From assembly GCA_030593185.1 (NCBI GenBank), contig JAUVHQ010000111.1, positions 1 to 6,848 on the forward strand: 6,848 nucleotides of DNA, written 5' to 3'. Made by a program: the position numbers and the translations under genes. Source of the stretch: Bacteroidota bacterium (GTDB taxonomy: Bacteria > Bacteroidota > Bacteroidia > Bacteroidales > VadinHA17). Below are positions 5,499 to 6,848 of the stretch, piece after piece. The notes beneath the pieces were generated by a model. That model was not told where the DNA came from. It saw only the letters and a program-made list of their open reading frames with translations, and made no database searches. Numbering within the stretch: the first letter of the stretch is position 1; each line of letters begins with the position of its first letter.

Positions 5499-6488
5499 AT
5501 GAATCAAATAGATCTTTCAGTAAATTATCTTGGCTTTAATTTAAGAAATCCTGTTATAATCGGAAGTTCAGGACTAACAGATTCTGTAGAAAAAATTAAG
5601 AATCTGGAAAAATTTGGTGCCGGTGCAGTTGTTCTTAAATCATTATTTGAAGAGCAAATACTGATTGAGTCGGTAAAAATTATAAAAGAAAATCAGACCG
5701 ACTATCCGGGAGTTGATGAATATATAGCAGCTTATACCAGAGATCATTATTTAGAAGATTATTTGAAGCTTGTTGAGGAATCAAAACAAGCTGTTGATAT
5801 TCCTGTTATTGCAAATATTAACTGTATTTCAGATAATGATTGGATTTCTTTTGCAACAAAAATAGAAAAAGCAGGCGCAGATGCTCTTGAATTAAATATT
5901 GCCATTCTACCATCCGATATTAATGTAAATAGTACAGATAATGAGAAAAAGTATTTCGCTATCATTGAGAAGGTTAGAGCACAGATTTCTATTCCTATTT
6001 CATTAAAGATGAGTGATTATTCAGCTGGTTTAGCAAACCTGATACAACAACTTAGTTACACAGGCAATGTAGATAACTTTGTTTTATTTAACAGGTATTA
6101 CAGGCCAGACATTGATATTGATACGTTGAAAGTTATTACATCAAGTTTATATAGTATGCCGTCAGAAATATCAACCTCGTTAAGGTGGATTGCACTACTT
6201 TCAGGAAACATAAAAAAAGAGCTGGTGGCATCAACCGGAGTTCATGATGGCAGAGGTGTGATAAAACAAATATTAGCCGGGGCCAGTGCCGTGCAAATGG
6301 TATCTGCCATTTATAAAAAAGGAGCAGAGTACATAAACGTTGTATTGAAAGATATTGAAAAATGGATGAAAGAAAAAAGGTTTGAAAGCATTGATGACTT
6401 TAAAGGTAAAGTTAGTTATGATCAAGCTGAAAACCCAACAGTGTTTGAACGAACACAGTTTATGAGATACTTTAGTAACATTAAATAA
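5499..6488 (+). CDS. Dihydroorotate dehydrogenase-like flavoprotein
   Basis: 329 residues, full length for the DHOD-like family related to class 1 dihydroorotate dehydrogenases. Family hallmarks visible include NPVIIGSSGLTDS near the start, GAGAVVLKSLFEEQI, PVIANIN, ADALELNIAILPSD, PISLKMS, NRYYRPDIDI, LRWIALLSG and the FMN phosphate-binding STGVHDGRGV...AGASAVQM. A TIM barrel binding FMN is expected, in the cytoplasm. The classical NLSCPN active-site motif reads N133-I-A-I-L-P here, so the catalytic Cys is Ile136. True dihydroorotate oxidation is therefore doubtful and the name should not be taken as pyrimidine synthesis. No pyr gene is nearby; the neighbours are superoxide reductase and rubrerythrin. 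Its substrate is unknown, and a redox role in the antioxidant cluster is inference. Confidence 0.9.
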   Translation: MNQIDLSVNYLGFNLRNPVIIGSSGLTDSVEKIKNLEKFGAGAVVLKSLFEEQILIESVKIIKENQTDYPGVDEYIAAYTRDHYLEDYLKLVEESKQAVDIPVIANINCISDNDWISFATKIEKAGADALELNIAILPSDINVNSTDNEKKYFAIIEKVRAQISIPISLKMSDYSAGLANLIQQLSYTGNVDNFVLFNRYYRPDIDIDTLKVITSSLYSMPSEISTSLRWIALLSGNIKKELVASTGVHDGRGVIKQILAGASAVQMVSAIYKKGAEYINVVLKDIEKWMKEKRFESIDDFKGKVSYDQAENPTVFERTQFMRYFSNIK

Positions 6489-6581
6489 GTGAGACAATTA
6501 TTAAAAGTTGCAAACGAATTAAAATCATTAAGTCGATCTTATCCCGAAAGCAAAGCGAACCGGGATTTATCGAAAATGTAA
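6489..6581 (+). CDS. Possible 30-codon frame directly after the DHOD-like gene
   Basis: A GTG abuts the DHOD-like stop codon and opens a 30-codon frame ending at TAA 6579-6581, in the same frame as the upstream gene. The peptide (MRQLLKVANELKSLSRSYPE...) has a helix-like first half but no known domain. The second half coincides with a hairpin (6533-6573), which argues that the DNA is structured spacer rather than coding. It could be the remnant of a longer C-terminus cut by a stop codon, a leader peptide, or chance. Confidence 0.15.
   Translation: MRQLLKVANELKSLSRSYPESKANRDLSKM
6533..6573. other. Two-step hairpin between DHOD-like gene and rubrerythrin
   Basis: TCGAT (6533-6537) pairs with ATCGA (6569-6573), then after a small internal loop ATCCCG (6541-6546) pairs with CGGGAT (6561-6566) around a 14-base loop. 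An A-rich stretch follows, not a T-tract, so it is not a standard terminator. It may mark an RNA processing or attenuation point letting rubrerythrin be expressed at a different level, or a small dispersed palindrome. Confidence 0.4.
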
Positions 6582-6614
6582 AATAATATAGTTAATTAAT
6601 AAATTAGAATCAAG

Positions 6615-6848
6615 ATGAAATCATTAGAAGGAACCAAAACAGAACAAAATCTGTTAAAATCTTTTGCCGGAGAATCTCAGGCAAGAATGCGTTATGATTA
6701 TTTTGCTAAACAGGCAAAAAAGGAAGGCTATGAGCAAATATCTGCAATATTTGCTGAAACAGCCTTAAATGAAAAAGAACATGCAAAAAGGTTTTTTAAA
6801 TTCCTTGAAGGCAGACCTGTTGAAATAACGGCTATTTATCCTGCCGGA
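6615..6848 (+). CDS. rbr: Rubrerythrin, N-terminal part (cut by window end)
   Basis: 78 codons are visible from ATG 6615; the frame is still open at the last base. Rubrerythrin is a cytoplasmic non-haem diiron peroxidase that reduces hydrogen peroxide to water in anaerobes. The start MKSLEGTKTEQNL and the first ferritin-like helix FAGESQARMRYDYFA carry diiron ligand E20. The second helix has the ExxH pair E53/H56 in NEKEHAKRFF. The rest of the four-helix bundle and the C-terminal rubredoxin domain lie beyond the window, so whether this is a classical, short or reverse rubrerythrin cannot be decided. It is 126 bases after the DHOD-like stop with no promoter match between, so it probably belongs to the same transcript. 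Confidence 0.93.
   Translation, partial: MKSLEGTKTEQNLLKSFAGESQARMRYDYFAKQAKKEGYEQISAIFAETALNEKEHAKRFFKFLEGRPVEITAIYPAG

Noticed and set aside
5499..6488. pyrD, a true dihydroorotate dehydrogenase
   Set aside because: The NLSCPN active-site motif is replaced (Ile136 at the Cys position) and the sequence fits the DHOD-like family; no pyrimidine genes are adjacent.
769..6497. Minus-strand open frames inside the long genes (769-1035, 1423-1644, 2756-3016, 3089-3340, 4852-5040, 5759-5965, 6273-6497)
   Set aside because: All lie opposite well-supported + strand genes and show no domain of their own.

Overview
The window looks like a piece of a Bacteroidota (probably Bacteroidales-type) chromosome. 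It is AT-rich and has a lipoprotein signal on a DUF4091/GH123-type glycosidase. One promoter matches the Bacteroidota -33/-7 pattern exactly (TTTG, 20 bases, TAnnTTTG), translation starts are mostly A-rich rather than strongly Shine-Dalgarno, and an oxygen-defence set typical of anaerobes is present. This taxonomic reading is inference from signatures; no marker gene is present.

Layout. Positions 1-667 hold no convincing gene. They contain a decayed 51-bp tandem repeat (21-160), a strong hairpin (342-376), and a 145-bp block (431-575) bounded by a perfect 10-bp inverted repeat with several nested, partly competing stems. Positions 668-3682 are a two-gene unit on the + strand: a ROK-family (NagC/XylR-like) repressor and, 3 bases after its stop, a secreted lipoprotein glycosidase of the GH123/DUF4091 type. 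Positions 3683-4346 are a 664-bp non-coding stretch with a phased heptamer array, two close palindromes, and at its end a textbook Bacteroidota promoter followed by a PerR-like palindrome. From 4347 to the window end runs a second + strand cluster: typical 2-Cys peroxiredoxin, one-iron superoxide reductase, a dihydroorotate dehydrogenase-like flavoprotein, and rubrerythrin, which the window end cuts off after 78 codons.

How the genes work together. The first pair is likely a self-contained amino-sugar scavenging unit: the enzyme releases a hexosamine outside the cytoplasm, and the ROK protein senses a sugar and controls the pair. The second cluster is a reductive oxygen-detoxification set: superoxide reductase makes peroxide from superoxide, and peroxiredoxin and rubrerythrin reduce the peroxide. 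The only recognisable promoter lies before the peroxiredoxin, next to a candidate peroxide-responsive operator. The DHOD-like flavoprotein in the middle lacks the classical active-site cysteine and has no obvious pyrimidine context, so it may be a redox partner of unknown substrate.

The points most worth a second look are the atypical superoxide reductase active-site loop (DRHSV in place of EKHxP), the DHOD-like gene inside the antioxidant cluster, the PerR-like operator, and the structured leader at 431-575. I do not see a clearly new multi-gene system.
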